Assembly: GCA_024226315.1 (NCBI GenBank)
Contig: JAAELT010000295.1
Location: forward strand, 1 to 64,000
Direction: 5' to 3'
Length of the DNA: 64,000 bases
DNA from: a bacterium
GTDB taxonomy: Bacteria; Acidobacteriota; Thermoanaerobaculia; Multivoradales; J023
The notes under the pieces were generated by a model. That model was given only the letters and a program-made list of their open reading frames with translations, was not told the origin of the DNA and made no database searches. The translations under genes were made by a program, and so were the position numbers. Below are positions 28,355-39,894 of this stretch, in pieces (the stretch's first letter is position 1; every line of letters begins with the position of its first letter).

Positions 28355-29605
28355 TCAATCCCGGCCGTGCTCGGCCCAGTAACGGATCAGCTGCTTGACG
28401 TACGCGAGCGAGGTCTCGAGGTTCTGCACCGTGTTCCACTCGAAGCGGCTGTGGTAGTCGTGGCCGCCGGTGAAGATGTTGGGGGTGGGCAGACCCAGCT
28501 CGGAGAGGCGGGAGCCGTCGGTGCCGCCGCGGATGGTCTGCTCGGTGAGCTCGATGCCCATCTCCCGCCCGGCCGCGAAGGCGAAGCTGATGGCGCGCGG
28601 ATCGCTCTCCTCGATGTAGTCGCGCATGTTCTTGTAGTTGTCCTCGATCGAGACCGAGACGGTGGCGCGCGGGTGTTTGGTCGCCGCCGCCTCGACCAGT
28701 TGCTCGACCAGCCTCTTGCGCCGGGCGAGGCCCTCGGCGGTGAAATCGCGCAGCAGGATCCGGGCCTCGGCACCCGAGATGTTGCCGGCCATCTGGTAGG
28801 GACAGAAGTAGCCTTCGCCACCCTCGGTGGTCTCTGGGGCCTCTCCCGCCGGCAGGGCGGTGAGGATCTCCGCCAGGATGGTGACGGCGTTGGCCATCAC
28901 GTCCTTGGCGGTGCCCGGATGAACGTTGACGCCCTCGACCTTGATGCGCGCTTCCGCGGCATTGAAGGTGGCGGAGTCGATGTTGCCGACGGTTGTGCCG
29001 TCGAGGGTGTAGGCGACGTCGGCCGCGAGCCGCTTCAAGTCGAGCTTGTCGACCCCGCGGCCGATCTCCTCGTCCACGGTGAAGCAGATCCTCACCGGTG
29101 GCCGGGGGTGGCTCGGGTCGGAAAGCAGATCTTCCGCGACCTGCATGATGACCGCCACGCCGGCCTTGTCGTCGCTGCCCAGGAGCGTCGTTCCGTCCGA
29201 GGTGATCAGATCGTGCCCCACGTGATCGCGCAGCTCGGGGCTGCGCTCGGGATCGAGCGTCACCGACGGGTCGCCCGGCAGGGTGATCACCGAGCCGTCG
29301 TAGTCGCGGTGCACCACGGGCTCGACCGGCCCGCCCGGCTCGTCCGGCGAGGTGTCCACGTGGGCGACGAGCGCGATCGCCGGCGTGCCCTCGGCCTGCT
29401 CGGACGGAGCGAGGTTGGCGTAGACGTAGCCGTGCTCGTCGATCGCCGCGTCGCCGATTCCCAGCTCCCGCAGCTCCTCGACCAGCAGGCGGCCGAGATC
29501 CTTCTGCTTGGCGGTCGAGGGCGTGGTGTCCGAGTCGCGGTCGGACTGGGTGTCGATCCGGACGTAGCGCAGGAACCGTTCGGCGACGGCAGGGAGATCG
29601 GCCAT
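28355..29605 (-). CDS. pepT: peptidase T (tripeptide aminopeptidase)
   Basis: 416 aa from the ATG at 29605; the frame extends upstream but without coding character. It is an M20B two-zinc peptidase: HVDTSPD (first His/Asp), DGTTLLGSDDKAGVAVIMQV (bridging Asp), CFTVDEEIGRGVDK (Glu-Glu), NIDSATFNAAEARIKVEG (start of the lid domain), and IFTGGHDYHSRFEW (last His). Length is near the usual 410. It releases the N-terminal residue of tripeptides in the cytoplasm. It is the last gene after the OPT transporter and a small membrane protein on the same strand, making a peptide uptake and degradation operon. Confidence 0.95.
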   Translation of the reverse strand: MADLPAVAERFLRYVRIDTQSDRDSDTTPSTAKQKDLGRLLVEELRELGIGDAAIDEHGYVYANLAPSEQAEGTPAIALVAHVDTSPDEPGGPVEPVVHRDYDGSVITLPGDPSVTLDPERSPELRDHVGHDLITSDGTTLLGSDDKAGVAVIMQVAEDLLSDPSHPRPPVRICFTVDEEIGRGVDKLDLKRLAADVAYTLDGTTVGNIDSATFNAAEARIKVEGVNVHPGTAKDVMANAVTILAEILTALPAGEAPETTEGGEGYFCPYQMAGNISGAEARILLRDFTAEGLARRKRLVEQLVEAAATKHPRATVSVSIEDNYKNMRDYIEESDPRAISFAFAAGREMGIELTEQTIRGGTDGSRLSELGLPTPNIFTGGHDYHSRFEWNTVQNLETSLAYVKQLIRYWAEHGRD

Positions 29606-29622
29606 CGGTCGCCGCCCTCGGC

Positions 29623-30152
29623 TCAGGGCTTCTCGAGCCCGCGGAAGATCTCGAGTGCTTCCTCGAACTGCTCGCGCGCTTTGGTGACGTAGGTGTGGGC
29701 CTCGTCGATGTAACCGTCGGTCGAGGTCGACCACACCCGGTTCAGATAGCGCTCGCCGGCAGCGAAGGGGTTCATCACGTCGGCATAGGACTGCAGCCCG
29801 AAGCTGTGGGCGATCGACTGGCGGGCCTGGACGAAGGTGTCGAGATCGTCGGGAAATTCGCGATCGATGTGGTGGCGCAGCTCGTAGACGTCGATCGTCT
29901 CCTTGTCGCGGTCGAAGGCGCGGGCCTTCTCGACGATGTTCTCGAGACTCGATCCGATGGCGCCGATGTTGGCGCTCACAAGCTCGACGTCACGCGACTG
30001 CTTGTGGCTCGCCCAGCGCGCCATGGTGACGCCGACCGCCCCGACGGCGAGCATCGACAGGTACCACGGCCACGGTACCCCCTCCTGCTGTTTGGTCGCC
30101 AGGTAGGCACTAGCCAGGAAACCGATCGCGATGAGCAGATAGCCGAGGTTCT

Positions 30153-30156
<4 letters not shown>
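29623..30156 (-). CDS. small membrane protein between OPT transporter and PepT
   Basis: 177 aa. Two transmembrane helices (GYLLIAIGFLASAYLA and WPWYLSMLAVGAVGVTMARW) precede a roughly 110-residue cytoplasmic helical domain (DVELVSANIGAIGSSLENIV... EAHTYVTKAREQFEEALEIF). The start overlaps the OPT stop in an ATGA (30153-30156), so the two are coupled. It is not a family I can name. Its position suggests an accessory or scaffold for peptide transport. Confidence 0.7.
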
Positions 30157-31922
<1,766 letters not shown>

Positions 31923-31964
31923 TCGGTCTCCTTACAGGCGTTCGGGGGTCGGCGTCATGGTACC

Positions 31965-32729
31965 TCAGGGCCCCGCCTGCTTCAACTTCATCAGCTTCTT
32001 CTGGTAGCGGCCCTGGACGACGTCGACCAGCACCAGCACGGCGATGACGAAGTAGAACGTGGCCTTGCTCATCTGCGTGACCTCGCTGCCGAACAGACTC
32101 AGGTGCGCCAGGTGGCCGCCTTCTGAGAGCAGCATGATGCCGACGATGAACAGGATGAACAGCCCCAGCACCTCGTACATCCGGTTCCTCTGCAGGAAGG
32201 TGGCGACGTGGTCGGCCAGCCAGATCATCAGGATGCCGCCGATCACGATGGCCGTTGCCATCACCCAGAACACCTCGGTCAGGGCCATGGCGCTCAGGAT
32301 CGAGTCGAACGAGAACACCAGGTTCATCATCACGATCCAGAAGATGATCGAGCCGACGGACTTCTGCTGCTTCTCCTCGTGATCGAGCTCCTCCAGGCTC
32401 ATCATGTGGAAGATCTCCTTGGTCGCGGTGTACATGATGAACACGCCGCCCGCCAGCACCACCAGGCTGTGGAGGTTGAACTCGCCGGCAAGCGGGCCGG
32501 TGTGGATGCTGAACCACGGCTTCTGGAAGGTCTGGATGACCGACAGCAGCGCGAACAGCAGGGCGATCCGCAGCAGGATCGCCAGGCCGATGCCCAGCTT
32601 GCGCACCATCGCCTGCTTGTCTGCCGGCGCGCGCTTGGACTCGAGCGAGATGTAGAGCAGGTTGTCGAAGCCGAGCACCGCCTGGAGCAATACAAGCATG
32701 CCGAGGGTCACCAGGTTGTCCAAGGTCAT
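31965..32729 (-). CDS. TerC-family membrane protein
   Basis: 254 aa with seven to nine transmembrane segments. LLQAVLGFDNLLYISLESKR at the N-terminus and MMNLVFSFDSILSAMALTEV in the middle are the two conserved acidic-residue helices of TerC/Alx proteins. Members export Mn2+ or other metals, or sit next to Sec translocons to metalate exported proteins. It lies 42 nt downstream of OPT on the same strand order (upstream in transcription), so it may share its transcript with the peptide operon. Confidence 0.88.
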   Translation of the reverse strand: MTLDNLVTLGMLVLLQAVLGFDNLLYISLESKRAPADKQAMVRKLGIGLAILLRIALLFALLSVIQTFQKPWFSIHTGPLAGEFNLHSLVVLAGGVFIMYTATKEIFHMMSLEELDHEEKQQKSVGSIIFWIVMMNLVFSFDSILSAMALTEVFWVMATAIVIGGILMIWLADHVATFLQRNRMYEVLGLFILFIVGIMLLSEGGHLAHLSLFGSEVTQMSKATFYFVIAVLVLVDVVQGRYQKKLMKLKQAGP

Positions 32730-32750
32730 CGTCTACTCCGAGGTTGCTCG

Positions 32751-33401
32751 TCAGGGCCGGGCGCTGAGGCGCCGCAGCAGAAACATCCCGGCCGCCGCCA
32801 ACGCCAGGGCCAGGGCCAACAGGCCCGAATCCGAGACCGTGTCGATTTCCTCGCAGGCGGGAATGGCTATGAAGGTCGTATTCACGAGAAAGGTCCGGAT
32901 GCCGCCGAAGATCGAATAGGTCGGAGTCGGTGCCGTCTCGATGTTGCCGGTGAACACCAGGGCCGGTGAGATCCCGCCTGAGAAGTGGCTGTTGACGGTG
33001 ATGCCCCCGGAGGGGAAACTGGCATAGACGTGAGAGAACTGGGCTCGGTAGACCCGCATCGGACCCGGGGCGCCGGGTGGCGTGGAAATGGTGTCGAACG
33101 GGATTCCGGAACCGCCGGGCCACTGCGGCGGAACGGTGCTGCCGTCCCCCCAGTCGACCGCCGGCGCGATCTGGCCGTAACCCGAGGTGACGCCGAGGAA
33201 GGCGGAGCCGAAGGTGACTCCGGTGGTGTAGAACACGGTGGCTGTCAGGTCGATCTGGGACAAGTCGTCATTGCAACCGAGAGGTTCGGTCGTCGCCCTG
33301 ACGCCCGCGATCCACTGTCCCGACGCCGGAGCCGCCAGCAGGCAGCACACCGCCCATCCCGTGAGTAGACAGACACTGAGTCGTATCGATCTCGCGCTCA
33401 T
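32751..33401 (-). CDS. secreted protein with C-terminal membrane sorting tail
   Basis: 216 aa from the ATG at 33401 (AGGAAAGGGG upstream). A signal peptide (LSVCLLTGWAVCCLLAAPAS) precedes a beta-rich domain with an Asp-Gly turn (PAVDWGDGSTVPPQWPGG), which looks like a PKD-type or surface domain. The end, VSDSGLLALALALAAAGMFLLRRLSARP, is a hydrophobic helix followed by arginines, as in exosortase- or rhombosortase-type CTERM signals (IPTL-like). The tripartite motif is degenerate. It is likely a surface or outer-membrane-anchored protein of unknown role. Confidence 0.65.
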   Translation of the reverse strand: MSARSIRLSVCLLTGWAVCCLLAAPASGQWIAGVRATTEPLGCNDDLSQIDLTATVFYTTGVTFGSAFLGVTSGYGQIAPAVDWGDGSTVPPQWPGGSGIPFDTISTPPGAPGPMRVYRAQFSHVYASFPSGGITVNSHFSGGISPALVFTGNIETAPTPTYSIFGGIRTFLVNTTFIAIPACEEIDTVSDSGLLALALALAAAGMFLLRRLSARP

Positions 33402-33578
33402 CTCCGACGTCCCCTTTCCTGATCCGGTCGTTGGCGGGAGTATATACCGTGGTGATCCACCGGCGTCCGCGGCCGGGAGCGACCGATCATCCTCGGCTGC
33501 GAACAGCCGGTCCCAGAGCGGTTGGGGCCATCGCTGTAGGGAGCTACCATCGCCTCTCGGAGGGCGCCCGCTCCAGCC

Positions 33579-36221
33579 ATGTCTCATACCCGCGCCTCAT
33601 TGCTTCCCGTGATCGCGCTCCTGGCGCCGGCTTTGCTGGTCTTCGCCTGCGACACCCCTGGCGCGCTGCCCGACGCCGCGTCGGTGGACCTGAAGCCGAT
33701 CCCGGAGGTCGACCTCACCGGCCCTGACGCAGCCGCCCGCGATCAGGTGAGCGCGGCGCGCGCCGAGGTCGACCGGTTGCTGGGCCGGAGCCCTCGGGAC
33801 GCCCGAGCCCTGGGGCAGGCATACGGCCGTCTGGGTATGATCTACAACGCCTATCAATACCTCGACGCTGCGGCCGCCGCCTATCGCAACGCCTCGAGCC
33901 TCGATCCAAGGGAGCCCGACTGGCTCTACTATCTGGCGTTCGTCCACCAGCTCCGGGGTGAGCTGGCGGAGGCGACGGCGCTCTACGAGCGTGTGATCGG
34001 GATCGACGGCGATGATCCGACGACCCGTCTACGGCTGGCCGAGACTCGGCTCGAGGCCAATGATCTCGACGCGGCGCGGGCGCACTTCGAACGTGCTCTG
34101 GAGCTCGATCCAGACTCAGCCGCGGGCCGCTACGGCCTCGGTCGCGTGGCGGCGGCCGCCGGCGCGTTCGAGGAGGCTGTCGGGCATTTCGAGGAGACTC
34201 TGGCCGTCCAGCCGGTGGCCAGCCAGGTACGTTATCCGCTCGCGATGGCACTGCGCCGGACGGGCGACGAGGCTGGAGCACGGCGCCACCTGGAACTCGG
34301 TGGAGACACCGAGGTGGCGTTTGCGGACCGGCGGCTGGCGGCGGTCGCCACTCTCGGGAGGAGCTTCGAATCCCATCGTCAGCGCGGCGAGGTGGCGCTC
34401 GCCGAGGATCGCTGCCGGGATGCCGAGGCGGCCTTCCGCGAGGCACTCGCCCTGGCGCCCGACCATCGCGATGCCCGCGGCGGGCTCGCCGCGTCTCTGA
34501 GGCGCTGCGGCGATCTGGCCGGAGCGGTTTCGGAGCAGGTTCTCTCGAGCCTCGCCGGCCCTCGCGACACGACCGCGGTCGCTGTTTCCAGTGGAACCAC
34601 GCCGGCCCTCGCGGACTTCGGCGTGCCGGAGAAGCCAGACCTGAGCCGGCAAGAGCCGGCGGTGCGCGCGCGCCTCGACAAGTTGCACGAGAGCGTCGCC
34701 GAGGCTCTGGACGCCGGTCGCCGTACCGACGCCGCCGCTGTTCTCGGCCAGCTCGGCCAGCTCTACACCGCCTACGGCTTCGAAGCCGCGGCGACCCGGC
34801 ATTTCCTCGTCGCCCGGCAGCTCCACTCTGGCGAGCCGAGCTGGAGCTACTACCTGGCGGTTCTGGCCCAGGCGCGGGACCCGCGGACCGCGCGTGAGGA
34901 GCTGCGTGCCTTTCTGGACCAGAGGCCGCGCGACCTCGCCGGCTGGATCCGTCTCGGGCAGATCGAGCTCGAGCTGGGCCGGGCCTCCGAAGCGTCGCCG
35001 GCGTTCGAGCGTGCGCTCGAGATCGAACCCGGAAACGCCGCGGCACTGTTCGGCTCGGGTCGGCTGGCACTGGCCGAAGGCGACCCTGGCGTCGCCGTCG
35101 CGGCGCTCGAGCAGGCGCTCGAGGCCCAGCCGGAGGCCGGCCGGATCCACCACGTCCTGGGCCAGGCCTATCGCCGGCTCGGCGACCGTGAGCGCGCGCG
35201 CGAGCACCTGGCGCTCGCCAGCGATCGCGACGTCTTCTTCAACGATCCGCTGATCGACCGGCTCGGCGACGTCAAGACCCTGACCGCGTTCGAGGTCGTG
35301 CTGGCGATGGCCTCGGACCCGGAGGTGACGAACGAAGACCACCTGGGCTTCGCGCTCTCCAAGCTGGGGGGCGTCAGCGGTGCCGCCGAACAGCTGGACG
35401 CCGTCCTGGCCCGGCCAGACACCCTGCCGGCCGGGGCCCGGGCGCGCTTGCACTACGTCGCCGGCGGCTTGTGGGTCAAGCGCGGCGACGACGAGGCCGC
35501 GATCCGGCATTTCCGCGCCGCCGTGGATCTCGCTTCCGCCCAGCCGGAGGTCCACGTGAAGCTCGGCAACGCGTTGGCCCGGCGCGGTGAGCTACGTGCC
35601 GCGGTCGACGCTTACAGTGCCGCCCTGGCCGGCAGCGGCGACTATCGCCCGGCGCTCCGCAAGCGGGCCACCGCCTACGCCCGGCTCGGCGACCTCGCCG
35701 CCGCCACCGAGGACCTGCGCCGGCTCGCTCGGCTCGATCCGGCCGACGTCGATGCGCGCATCCAGCTGGCGCGGGCCCTGGAGCAGGGTGGTGACGCCGC
35801 CGGCGCACGGGAGCTGCTCGAAGAAGCCCTGGGTATGGCGGATCTCGGTGCAGGACCCTCGGCCAGCCTCCGGGCCGCCCTCGGTGATCTGGCGCGCCGC
35901 GGCGAGCGGCTCGACGCCGCGATCGGCCACTATCGGGCGGCGCTCGAGCTCGCCCCGGGCGCGCCCGATTCGCGCCATCGGCTGGCCGCCGTCCTTGCCC
36001 ACCTCGGCCGTTACGAGGAGGCGATCGAGCACTACTCCCGGCTTCTCGACCAGGATGCAGGGCATCTCGACGGCCGCCTGGGACTGGCCGCCAGCCTGTC
36101 GCTGCTCGGCCGCCACGACGAGGCGCGTCGCCATCTGGAAGAAGGCCTGCGGGCGTTTCCGAACGAGCCTCGCCTGACCAGCTCGCTGGAACGGCTGCGG
36201 GCGATCACCGCCGAATCATGA
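33579..36221 (+). CDS. TPR lipoprotein with internally duplicated module
   Basis: 880 aa. A lipoprotein signal (LLPVIALLAPALLVFACDTP) is followed by TPR arrays throughout. The module starting PEVDLTGPDAAARDQVSAAR (about 45-150, then TPRs) recurs at about 345-450 as PDLSRQEPAVRARLDKLHES, each with an 'LGMIYNAYQYLDAAAAAYRN'-like repeat. The protein therefore arose by internal duplication. The third gene of the operon has the same module once. It should be periplasmic and bind proteins. It is coupled to the next gene through a 12-codon mini-ORF. Confidence 0.8.
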   Translation: MSHTRASLLPVIALLAPALLVFACDTPGALPDAASVDLKPIPEVDLTGPDAAARDQVSAARAEVDRLLGRSPRDARALGQAYGRLGMIYNAYQYLDAAAAAYRNASSLDPREPDWLYYLAFVHQLRGELAEATALYERVIGIDGDDPTTRLRLAETRLEANDLDAARAHFERALELDPDSAAGRYGLGRVAAAAGAFEEAVGHFEETLAVQPVASQVRYPLAMALRRTGDEAGARRHLELGGDTEVAFADRRLAAVATLGRSFESHRQRGEVALAEDRCRDAEAAFREALALAPDHRDARGGLAASLRRCGDLAGAVSEQVLSSLAGPRDTTAVAVSSGTTPALADFGVPEKPDLSRQEPAVRARLDKLHESVAEALDAGRRTDAAAVLGQLGQLYTAYGFEAAATRHFLVARQLHSGEPSWSYYLAVLAQARDPRTAREELRAFLDQRPRDLAGWIRLGQIELELGRASEASPAFERALEIEPGNAAALFGSGRLALAEGDPGVAVAALEQALEAQPEAGRIHHVLGQAYRRLGDRERAREHLALASDRDVFFNDPLIDRLGDVKTLTAFEVVLAMASDPEVTNEDHLGFALSKLGGVSGAAEQLDAVLARPDTLPAGARARLHYVAGGLWVKRGDDEAAIRHFRAAVDLASAQPEVHVKLGNALARRGELRAAVDAYSAALAGSGDYRPALRKRATAYARLGDLAAATEDLRRLARLDPADVDARIQLARALEQGGDAAGARELLEEALGMADLGAGPSASLRAALGDLARRGERLDAAIGHYRAALELAPGAPDSRHRLAAVLAHLGRYEEAIEHYSRLLDQDAGHLDGRLGLAASLSLLGRHDEARRHLEEGLRAFPNEPRLTSSLERLRAITAES

Positions 36222-36256
36222 GGCAGGTTTCGTTCATGAAACAGGTCTCCTCATGA
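36218..36256 (+). other. 12-codon relay mini-ORF between two operon genes
   Basis: ATG at 36218 overlaps the TGA of the TPR gene. The mini-ORF (MRQVSFMKQVSS) ends with a TGA that overlaps the ATG of the CRTAC1-like gene at 36253. Both junctions are ATGA, so ribosomes could pass from one gene to the next by reinitiation. Confidence 0.5.
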
Positions 36257-38067
36257 AAGTGCGCCTCGCCATCGCCCTGCTCGTAGCCTGCGGCTGCGGC
36301 TCAGAGGATCCGGCGGCCCGCTCTTCCCTGGCGACGCCCGCCGCGGCGATGGAGCGCGGGCCAGGGCACGACGCTCCGGCGATCTTTTCCGAGGTCGCGG
36401 CGGCCAGCGGGCTTGACTTCGAGCACTTCAACGGCATGTCCGGCAAGCTTTACTTCGCCGAGATGACCGGCCCTGGTGTCGCCCTCTTCGACTATGACAA
36501 CGACGGTGATCTCGACGTCTACGCGGTGCAGGGCGGCTTGCTGGGTGGCGACTTACTGGATGAGGAGCGCGAGGCACCGCCCGACCTCCGCGACCGTCTG
36601 TTCCGCAACGACCTGAGCGTCTTGCCCGACGGCTCCAGGCGAGCGAGCTTCACCGACGTGACGGCAGCGAGCGGCCTCGACGCTCGTGGCTACGGGATGG
36701 GCGTGGCCACCGGTGACTACGACAACGACGGCTGGGTCGATCTCTACGTCACCAACTTCGGCGCCAACCAACTCTGGCGCAACCGCCGGGACGGCACTTT
36801 CGAAGACGTCACCCGCGAGACCGGCACCGGGAGCCGGGATTGGAGCGTACCGGCGGTCTTCTTCGATCTCGACCGCGATGGCTGGCTCGACCTCTTCGTC
36901 GCCAACTACGTCGACTATTCAATCGCTACCCACAAACCCTGCCGTCAGCCATCCGGTGCGCCGGAGTATTGCGGTCCGCTGTCCTACGAGCCGGTGGCCG
37001 ACCGGCTGTTCCGCAACCGGGGGGACGGCGTGGGTGGCCGAGTCACCTTCGAGGACGTCACCGCGGCGGCCGGGCTGCGGTCCGCGAAGGGCGGCGCCCT
37101 GGGCGTCACCGTGGCCGACTTCGACCGCGACGGCTGGCTCGACCTCTACGTCGCCAACGACGGCGTGCCCAACCTGATGTGGATGAACCGGACGGCGGCC
37201 GGCGCGCCTTTCTTCAGCGACAGTGCCTTCGTTGCCGGCAACGCGGTCAACGGCACCGGCCAGGCCGAGGCGTCGATGGGGGTGAGCGCGGGCGACTACG
37301 ACCGCGACGGTGACGAAGATCTCTTTATGACTCACCTGACGCGCGAGACCAACACTCTCTATCGCAACGACGGCGCGGGACAATTCGACGACGTTTCGAA
37401 GCGTTCGGGAATCGGACCGTCGAGCTGGGAGTCCACGGGATTCGGCACCGGTTGGCTCGACTTCGACAACGACGGTTGGCTGGACCTGCTGGCGGTCAAC
37501 GGCGCAGTCAAGACGATTCCGGAGCAGGTCGCCGGCGGCGATCCCCACCCCCTGCGCCAGCCCAACCAGCTGTATCGCAACCTCGGTGACGAGAATGGGG
37601 GCGTGAGGCTGGAAGAGGTCACGGCCCATGCCGGTCCGGCGTTCGGCCTCGAAGAGGTCAGCCGTGGCGCCGCCTTCGGGGACGTCGACAACGACGGCGA
37701 CGTCGACGTCGTCGTAGCCAACAACGCGGGACCACTGCGCCTGCTGATCAACGAGGTCGGCCAGGATCGTCCCTGGATCGGATTCCGGCTGACCGGGCGG
37801 CTGTTGCCGGACAGCGAGCCCCGCGACATGCTGGGCGCATGGGTGGGCGCCGTCCGCGGCGACGGCGCCGAGATCTGGCGCCGGGTGGGGACCGGCGGAA
37901 GCTACGCCTCGGCCAGCGATCCGCGGATTCTGGTCGGCCTCGGAAAGCAGCGCGAGATTGATCGGGTGATCGTCCATTGGCCGGATGGAGCGGTCGAGAC
38001 CTTCGCCGGGTCGAGGCTCGCGGTCGGCCGCTACCACACCCTGAGGCGAGGAGAAGGAGTGGGATGA
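36253..38067 (+). CDS. CRTAC1/ASPIC-UnbV FG-GAP propeller protein
   Basis: 604 aa. The N-terminus has a lipoprotein-like signal (LAIALLVACGCGSE). About seven FG-GAP/VCBS repeats carry calcium-binding DxDxDG loops: FDYDNDGDLDVYAVQ, TGDYDNDGWVDLYVTN, FFDLDRDGWLDLFVAN, VADFDRDGWLDLYVAN, AGDYDRDGDEDLFMTH, WLDFDNDGWLDLLAVN and FGDVDNDGDVDVVVAN. The C-terminal 80 residues are the ASPIC/UnbV domain (LGAWVGAVRGDGAEIWRRVG, RVIVHWPDGAVETF). Proteins of this kind are extracytoplasmic beta-propellers common in Acidobacteriota and Planctomycetota, usually encoded beside TPR proteins as here. The molecular role is unknown; scaffolding with the flanking TPR lipoproteins is plausible. Confidence 0.88.
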   Translation: MKVRLAIALLVACGCGSEDPAARSSLATPAAAMERGPGHDAPAIFSEVAAASGLDFEHFNGMSGKLYFAEMTGPGVALFDYDNDGDLDVYAVQGGLLGGDLLDEEREAPPDLRDRLFRNDLSVLPDGSRRASFTDVTAASGLDARGYGMGVATGDYDNDGWVDLYVTNFGANQLWRNRRDGTFEDVTRETGTGSRDWSVPAVFFDLDRDGWLDLFVANYVDYSIATHKPCRQPSGAPEYCGPLSYEPVADRLFRNRGDGVGGRVTFEDVTAAAGLRSAKGGALGVTVADFDRDGWLDLYVANDGVPNLMWMNRTAAGAPFFSDSAFVAGNAVNGTGQAEASMGVSAGDYDRDGDEDLFMTHLTRETNTLYRNDGAGQFDDVSKRSGIGPSSWESTGFGTGWLDFDNDGWLDLLAVNGAVKTIPEQVAGGDPHPLRQPNQLYRNLGDENGGVRLEEVTAHAGPAFGLEEVSRGAAFGDVDNDGDVDVVVANNAGPLRLLINEVGQDRPWIGFRLTGRLLPDSEPRDMLGAWVGAVRGDGAEIWRRVGTGGSYASASDPRILVGLGKQREIDRVIVHWPDGAVETFAGSRLAVGRYHTLRRGEGVG

Positions 38068-39671
38068 GAGCTCTCTGGCTCACACCGATGGCGCTACTGC
38101 TCGCCTTTGCCTGCTCGGCACCGGACGCTGAACAGCCCTCGGCAACGGCGCTCCCTGCCCTGATCGCGGTGCCCGAGGTCCGCCTCGACGCCATGGAACC
38201 GGCGGTCCGTCGCCAGCTCGGCGAGGAGCGCGCGCGACTCGATGCGTTGCTGAGCAAAGCCGAGCCGGTCGCCGCCGATCTCAGTCTCGTCTTTGGAGAC
38301 CTCGGCCGCTACTACCAGGTCTACGATCTGCCGGCGGCCGCGATCGCTTGCTATCGTAATGCCCACGCCCTGCAGCCGGAGACTTCGGGTTGGCCCTATC
38401 TGCTGGGCTACCTGCTCTACCTCGAAGGCGATCTGGGCGAGGCCGCCGCGGCGTTCGACGCGGCGCTGCGGCTGGAGCCCACCGACGCGCCGGCCAATCT
38501 GTGGGCTGGCAGGACGGCGCTGGCGAGGGGACGGAGCGCTGCGGCCGGCGCGTTCTTCAGCCAGGCGCTGGCGGCCGCCCCGTCATGCTCCGCCGCGCGC
38601 TTCGGCCTCGGGGAAACGGCGCGTGAGCGGGGCGACCACGAGGCCGCGATCGAACATTACCGGAGCGTGCTCGCGCAGTATCCGGAAGCGTCGAGCACTC
38701 ACTACCCCTTGGCTCAGGCGCTGCGCAAGGCGGGGCGCGCCGAGGAGGCCGAGCGGCAGTTCCGGTTGGCTTCCGAGAACGGCACCGGGGCCGGCGGCTG
38801 GGCTCCCTGCGCCGATCCCCGGATCGCCGAGGTGAGCAGCCTCGCCGTGGGGTCCGCGGCGGCGGTCCTGCGGGGCAGCGAGGCGAGCCTCGGTGGCTCG
38901 CTCGAGGACGAGATCGCCGCCTATCGCCGGGCGGTCGAGCAGCGCGGCGACGACCCCGTGGCGAGGCGGGCTCTGGGGTCCGCATTGTTCGAGGCCGGCG
39001 ACGCCGAGGGCGCGCTGGAGCAGCTCGAGAAGGCCCTGGAGCTGGGTGACGATGCGTCGCAGACCGGCGATCCGTCTGCGCGCGGCGATCCGTCTCTGCA
39101 CTATGATCTCGGCCTCGTTCTGTCGAAGGTCGGCGACCTGGCGCGGGCCGAGCAGCACCTGCTGCGGGCCGTCGAGCTTCATCCGGAATATCTCGATGCC
39201 CACCTCTTGCTCGGCACGCTCTATCAACGTCACCGTCTCTTCGAGCCCGCCCTCGAGCACTACGATCTGGTGCTGGCTCGGGATCCGGATCTGACGAGCG
39301 CCCGGGTGCAGCGCGCCCTGGCGCTGGCCGAGGTCGATCGCCGTGCCGAGGCCCTGGCCGATCTGAGACGGCTGGCTGGCGAAGCATCGCCGAGTGACCC
39401 GCAACAGAAGCTCAACCTCGCCACCGCCCTCGCCATGATCGGCGACGTCGATCTGGCGCAAGGACTGCTGCGGCAGCTGATCGCCGAGGAGGGAGCTCCG
39501 GCGCGGCTTCGAGGGCGCGCGCACTTCAATCTCGGCATGCTCGCCATGAAGCTCGGGTCGCCCGGCGAGGCGATCCCACACTTTCGCGCCGCGGGCGAGC
39601 TCGTTCCCGGATTCGAGCAGGCTCGCAAGGCGCTCGAGGAGGCGCGGCGGCGTGTGACGTCGATTAGTTGA
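38064..39671 (+). CDS. TPR lipoprotein paralogous to the first operon gene
   Basis: 535 aa from the ATG at 38064, overlapping the CRTAC1 stop (ATGA); an upstream in-frame extension is rejected. The signal peptide ends at LLLAFACSAPD (lipobox Cys at about 17). The opening module (PEVRLDAMEPAVRRQLGEER, then LVFGDLGRYYQVYDLPAAAI, then YRNAHALQPETSGWPYLLGY) is clearly related to both modules of the 880-aa protein. TPR repeats continue to the end. It presumably works with the other two products in the periplasm. Confidence 0.82.
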   Translation: MRALWLTPMALLLAFACSAPDAEQPSATALPALIAVPEVRLDAMEPAVRRQLGEERARLDALLSKAEPVAADLSLVFGDLGRYYQVYDLPAAAIACYRNAHALQPETSGWPYLLGYLLYLEGDLGEAAAAFDAALRLEPTDAPANLWAGRTALARGRSAAAGAFFSQALAAAPSCSAARFGLGETARERGDHEAAIEHYRSVLAQYPEASSTHYPLAQALRKAGRAEEAERQFRLASENGTGAGGWAPCADPRIAEVSSLAVGSAAAVLRGSEASLGGSLEDEIAAYRRAVEQRGDDPVARRALGSALFEAGDAEGALEQLEKALELGDDASQTGDPSARGDPSLHYDLGLVLSKVGDLARAEQHLLRAVELHPEYLDAHLLLGTLYQRHRLFEPALEHYDLVLARDPDLTSARVQRALALAEVDRRAEALADLRRLAGEASPSDPQQKLNLATALAMIGDVDLAQGLLRQLIAEEGAPARLRGRAHFNLGMLAMKLGSPGEAIPHFRAAGELVPGFEQARKALEEARRRVTSIS

Positions 39672-39738
39672 CACCCACGCTGAAGGACCGAATCGGGGCA
39701 TTGGTGGGGCCGGAGGCGCGAAAAAGCGCTGGTTTTCC

Positions 39739-39767
39739 GAGACATCGGCTGGTGCATGCGCTATACT
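39739..39767 (+). promoter_or_regulatory. promoter of the S1-domain gene
   Basis: GAGACA (39739-39744), 17-bp spacer, TATACT (39762-39767). It predicts a 5' leader of about 200 nt before the ATG at 39976. Confidence 0.5.
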
Positions 39768-39894
39768 GCCCCAACTTCGGCCGGCCTGTTGAAGAGATCC
39801 CACGACGCGAGGCCATCAACGTGGCCCGGGTGTCTCCCACCGCCGCCCCTCTTGAAAAGCACGACTCAGACCGACCTCGGCTTTCCGCAGTCTC

